A stretch of 9,212 nucleotides of DNA from Smithella sp. GTDB taxonomy: Bacteria; Desulfobacterota; Syntrophia; Syntrophales; Smithellaceae. The stretch's first letter is position 1, and every line of letters begins with the position of its first letter. Below the pieces are notes generated by a model. The model did no database searches. It worked only from the letters and a program-made list of their open reading frames with translations, and had not been told where the DNA came from. The DNA lies in contig JAAZOZ010000104.1 of assembly GCA_012797505.1 (NCBI GenBank), positions 1 through 9,212 of the forward strand, read 5' to 3'. Shown piece by piece: positions 6,398-9,212 of the stretch. Made by a program: the position numbers and the translations under genes.

Positions 6398-7408
6398 TTA
6401 AAGCAGGCCTTCCAGCTTCTGACCGCAGAAAGAACACTGGTGTCCAGAAAGGGAATAATCAATAATTCTAAATCCATAACGCCTGATCAACAATTTATGG
6501 CAGTTTGAACAGTAGGTGTTTTCACCCTCCTCGCCCGGCACATTGCCGCTGTAAACATGATGCAGTCCGGCTTCTTTCCCGATCGCACAGGCGCGTCGCA
6601 GGGAGGCGATGGGAGTGGAAGGGGTATCGAGCATTTTGAACTGCGGATGGAACCTGCTGATATGCCAAGGGGTTTCCGGACCCAAGTCTCGGATGAAAGC
6701 GGCAATATCCTTTAATTCTTCGGTGGAATCGTTCAATCCGGGAATTAAAAGCGTGGTAATTTCCAGCCAGACACCCTCGTCTTTCATTTTTCTGAGGCTG
6801 TCCAAAACGGGATCAAGTCTCGCGCCGCATTGCTTTTTATAAAATTCGTCCCGAAAAGACTTCAAATCCACATTGGCGGCAGCCAGATAAGGCGACATCA
6901 GATCAATGGCCTGAGGCGTCATGAATCCGTTCGTGACGAAAAGGTTTTTCAGACCTTCCCGGCAGGCGATCTTCGCGGTTTCCAGAGCGGTTTCCAGATA
7001 AACCGTCGGCTCCGTGTACGTATAGGCGATCGTTTGGCAACCATTTTTCCTGGCCCCTTCGACAATCATCGCCGGCGGCGCTTCTTCCCCCATGATCATG
7101 AGCGTGGAGCGGGGCATCTGTGAAATTTCATGGTTCTGGCAGAAGGCGCAGGTAAAATTGCAGCCGGCGGTGGCCACGGAGTAAGACCGCGAACCGGGAT
7201 GCACATGAAAAAAGGGCTTCTTTTCAATCGGATCCACATGCTCGGCAATCAGCGTTCCGAAAACAAGGGAGTACAAAACACCTTCCCGGTTTTCCCGAAC
7301 GCCGCACAGACCGCGCCGGTTGGACCCAATGTTGCAGCGGTGGGCGCATAGCCCGCAGAGCACCCGAGACCCGGCCAGCTTCTCGTAAAGCAGCGCCTCG
7401 CGGATCAT
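6398..7408 (-). CDS. AmmeMemoRadiSam-type radical SAM protein
   Basis: This 336-residue protein belongs to the PflA-like radical SAM group found with AMMECR1-like and Memo-like proteins (AmmeMemoRadiSam system); its reaction is not established. The iron-sulfur motif CxxxCxxC is at C83, C87 and C90 (AGCNFTCAFCQNHEIS), followed by the family-typical YTEPTVY at 131-137 and VDLKSF at 180-185. Two further cysteine sets flank the barrel: C18, C21, C25 and C35 near the N terminus, and a C-terminal zinc-ribbon-like CxxC pair (C300/C303 and C325/C328). The ATG at 7408 overlaps the TGA of the methyltransferase gene (ATGA) and has a strong GGGAGG just upstream. The open frame extends 77 codons further into that gene, but that part is only overlap. 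Coupling implies equal expression with the methyltransferase. The AMMECR1 and Memo partners are not in this window. A plain pyruvate formate-lyase activase is less likely because of the extra cysteines. Confidence 0.9.
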   Translation of the reverse strand: MIREALLYEKLAGSRVLCGLCAHRCNIGSNRRGLCGVRENREGVLYSLVFGTLIAEHVDPIEKKPFFHVHPGSRSYSVATAGCNFTCAFCQNHEISQMPRSTLMIMGEEAPPAMIVEGARKNGCQTIAYTYTEPTVYLETALETAKIACREGLKNLFVTNGFMTPQAIDLMSPYLAAANVDLKSFRDEFYKKQCGARLDPVLDSLRKMKDEGVWLEITTLLIPGLNDSTEELKDIAAFIRDLGPETPWHISRFHPQFKMLDTPSTPIASLRRACAIGKEAGLHHVYSGNVPGEEGENTYCSNCHKLLIRRYGFRIIDYSLSGHQCSFCGQKLEGLL

Positions 7409-8187
7409 GGTTTTCCCTCCCGCAGCATGTCCCGAACGGCTTCCGGAGCGGCGGCTCTCTCTCTTGCTTTCAGCTTGAAAGAATTTAAAACGGGATGCTG
7501 AACGGTTCGATACGTATAGTTGACGGAAAAAACCATCCCGACAAACGCCCCGAGTGGATTGTTCCTCATCGGAAAAAGGTCTTCCAGGGACGACAACAGA
7601 GCAACCGCCGGTCCGGGAAGACACATCACGGACCCCCATTGAATTTGAGCGCCGGACATGGTTTTGTGAATCAGGGTCTGCATTTCTCCGATGGAAAAGA
7701 AACGTAAATTTGATGCGGCAGGAAAACCGAAAAAATTCCGCACGGCCTGTCCGGTTCCGGCCGAAGAATACCGGTTCAGAAAACCGACAAAAACACGATT
7801 GCGGCTGACCCGGACCGCTTCCGCAAGCGCTTTTTGCGGATTTGCTGAGCCCTGCAGGCCGCCCGTCAACGTAACCACATCGAACTCATTGTCGGAAAAA
7901 GGAATATCGGCGGCATTGCCCAAAACCAGTTCGCACGATGCGCCAAGATTTCTCCGGGCCGACTCCAGGGCAGCCGCTGACGGATCCATTCCCGTGAGCA
8001 GGCATTTTTTCCTGCCGAACATTCGCAGAGTGTTTCCGCTTCCACAACCCACGTCCAGAACGGATTCCCCGGCGACGGGAGCGACCAGATCCAGGATCAG
8101 TTTTTCCTGCCGCAAATACAGGCGACGGCCCTGGCGGGTCTGAAGCCAGTCATCCCCTGTCACGGCCTGAAGCGGATCAAAAATCAT
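7405..8187 (-). CDS. Class I SAM-dependent methyltransferase
   Basis: The 260-residue protein has the Rossmann-type SAM-binding core of the UbiE/Methyltransf_11 kind. Motif I is VLDVGCGSG at 43-51, an acidic residue that would hold the ribose is D68 in GMDPS, and the adenine-side motif is NAADIPFSDNEFD at 91-103. The next strand, VVTLTGGLQ, starts at 104. The C-terminal part (about 155-235) is hydrophobic in places but has no clear membrane helix; it probably forms the substrate cap. The substrate cannot be deduced. The start is well supported by AAAGGAG 9 bases upstream (8197-8203). The gene lies 25 bases after moaA and overlaps the radical SAM gene by four bases, so it is the middle gene of a probable three-gene operon. 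Confidence 0.88.
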   Translation of the reverse strand: MIFDPLQAVTGDDWLQTRQGRRLYLRQEKLILDLVAPVAGESVLDVGCGSGNTLRMFGRKKCLLTGMDPSAAALESARRNLGASCELVLGNAADIPFSDNEFDVVTLTGGLQGSANPQKALAEAVRVSRNRVFVGFLNRYSSAGTGQAVRNFFGFPAASNLRFFSIGEMQTLIHKTMSGAQIQWGSVMCLPGPAVALLSSLEDLFPMRNNPLGAFVGMVFSVNYTYRTVQHPVLNSFKLKARERAAAPEAVRDMLREGKP

Positions 8188-8196
8188 GGATCGCCA

Positions 8197-8203
8197 CTCC
8201 TTT
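8197..8203 (-). promoter_or_regulatory. Ribosome binding site of the methyltransferase gene
   Basis: AAAGGAG on the minus strand lies 9 bases before the ATG at 8187, inside the 25-base gap after the moaA stop. It fixes the methyltransferase start and shows that translation restarts there on a shared transcript. Confidence 0.75.
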
Positions 8204-8212
8204 TGAAAAAGG

Positions 8213-9205
8213 TCAGCCCCCGATGTCCGACATGTCCCGGTGGCATTTTTTCAGGTGTCTGTCCGTGCAGTCCAGGTCGTGCTTTTCGGGTTTGAGCCGA
8301 ACGGCCCGGCGGATCAGCTCGTCCAGTTCGCCGTCGCTGCAGTTTTGGCGAAGCGCCGCTTTTAAATCGATTTCCTCATCCTTGAGCAGGCAGGCGCGCA
8401 GTTTGCCGTCCGCCATCAGGCGCAGGCGGTTGCAGGTCGCGCAGAAATGGTCGCTGACCGGGTCGATAAACCCGATTTCTCCCAGCCCGTCCGGCAGTGT
8501 AAAGATTCTGGCCGGGCCGTCCGACTTGTTTTGCTTGCCCGCCAGGGGCGTAAGCCGGAAATGACGGCCGATGGTTTCCTGCAGATCACGGTTCGGCAAA
8601 AAATCCGCCGTGTATCCGTCGCTGACCGGACTGACCGGCATGATTTCGATGAAACGAACCTGAAAAGGTTTGACAAGCGCCAATTGCGCAAAATCCAGCA
8701 CCTCGTTGTCGTTGAATCCCTTGACGATCACGGTATTGATTTTGATGGGGGAGAAGCCCGCTTGCTCCGCCGCGGCAATCCCGCGAAACACATCGTCCAG
8801 GTTCCCGCCCCGCGTGATTTGCGCGTACTTGTCTCTGTCCATGGAATCCAGACTGATGTTGAGCCGGGTGATGCCGGCGTTGAAAATCGCCTCCGCGTAT
8901 TTCGCAAGCAGGATGCCGTTGGTTGTCAGACTGATGTCCTCGAGGCCTTTTGTTTTTTTCAAATCCGCGGCAAATTCAACAAAACCGCGGCGGACCAGCG
9001 GCTCGCCGCCGGTCAGCCGCACCTTGACAAATCCCAGGGTCACCGCCCGGGAAACCACGCGGAGAATCTCCTCGTACCGGAGAATATCGTCATGACCTTT
9101 CAGCGAAATCCCTTCCATGGGGCGGCAGTATATGCAGCGCAGATTACAGCGGTCGGTGATGGAAATCCGAAGATAATTGATGTCCCGGTTGTATGCATCC
9201 AGCAT
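8213..9205 (-). CDS. moaA: GTP 3',8-cyclase MoaA (molybdenum cofactor biosynthesis)
   Basis: MoaA is the radical SAM enzyme that turns GTP into 3',8-cyclo-7,8-dihydro-GTP, which MoaC then converts to cyclic pyranopterin monophosphate, the first stage of molybdenum cofactor synthesis. The 330-residue length fits the family. The N-terminal iron-sulfur cluster motif is C20-xxx-C24-xx-C27 in TDRCNLRCIYCRP, followed by LTGGEPL at 64-70. The second, GTP-binding cluster has its three cysteines at C255, C258 and C272 (FCATCNRLRL and the downstream ACLL). The protein ends MSDIGG, keeping the conserved C-terminal double glycine needed for activity. The start MLDAYNRDINYLRISITDRC is typical. Only seven bases lie upstream in the window, so its promoter and any molybdenum-cofactor riboswitch would be off the edge. 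The window's last bases read TGA on this strand and could be the stop of an upstream gene. No moaC, mogA or moeA is visible. Confidence 0.97.
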   Translation of the reverse strand: MLDAYNRDINYLRISITDRCNLRCIYCRPMEGISLKGHDDILRYEEILRVVSRAVTLGFVKVRLTGGEPLVRRGFVEFAADLKKTKGLEDISLTTNGILLAKYAEAIFNAGITRLNISLDSMDRDKYAQITRGGNLDDVFRGIAAAEQAGFSPIKINTVIVKGFNDNEVLDFAQLALVKPFQVRFIEIMPVSPVSDGYTADFLPNRDLQETIGRHFRLTPLAGKQNKSDGPARIFTLPDGLGEIGFIDPVSDHFCATCNRLRLMADGKLRACLLKDEEIDLKAALRQNCSDGELDELIRRAVRLKPEKHDLDCTDRHLKKCHRDMSDIGG

Positions 9206-9212
9206 GAGATCA

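Noticed and set aside
7409..7639. N-terminal extension of the radical SAM frame
   Set aside because: These 77 codons lie inside the methyltransferase gene in another frame and are Arg/Ser-rich with no family match. The ATGA junction and GGGAGG fix the start at 7408.

Overview
The window is a stretch of ordinary bacterial chromosome in which every gene I can support lies on the minus strand. From right to left (the direction of transcription) the order is moaA, a class I SAM methyltransferase, an AmmeMemoRadiSam-type radical SAM protein, smc, a stand-alone CBS-pair protein, ftsY, and the 5' part of a PPP-family metallophosphoesterase that runs off the left edge. Moderately high GC, a full-length bacterial SMC, a short FtsY and an anaerobe-type radical SAM protein suggest a free-living, probably anaerobic bacterium. 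The flavour resembles Desulfobacterota/Deltaproteobacteria (for example Syntrophus-like organisms). That placement is inference from general resemblance and is not proven here.

Right block (6398-9205): moaA (molybdenum cofactor step 1), then a methyltransferase 25 bases downstream, then the radical SAM gene, whose ATG overlaps the methyltransferase TGA in an ATGA junction. These three genes look like one operon. The usual AmmeMemoRadiSam partners (AMMECR1-like and Memo-like proteins) are not in the window, so the radical SAM gene's role is open.

Central gap (5905-6397): 493 bases without a convincing gene. From the radical SAM end it holds two overlapping, mutually exclusive perfect hairpins (6328-6374), a 177-base imperfect palindrome that looks like a dispersed repeat (6152-6328), a small hairpin (6048-6067), and an AT-rich stretch with a candidate smc promoter just upstream of the smc start.

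Left block: smc (1182 codons), a 269-base AT-rich gap, the CBS-pair gene, then a 417-base gap, then ftsY with a GTG start, then the phosphoesterase 26 bases after ftsY. The gap between the CBS gene and ftsY holds a second palindromic repeat-like element flanked by perfect 12-base direct repeats, next to a strong GC-rich hairpin that could terminate the CBS transcript.

smc and ftsY are housekeeping genes (chromosome organisation, membrane protein targeting). I find no defence system, prophage, transposase gene, CRISPR array, tRNA or rRNA. The points worth a second look are the two intergenic palindromic elements, the overlapping hairpins, and the moaA-methyltransferase-radical SAM grouping. 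I do not see evidence for a new multi-gene system.
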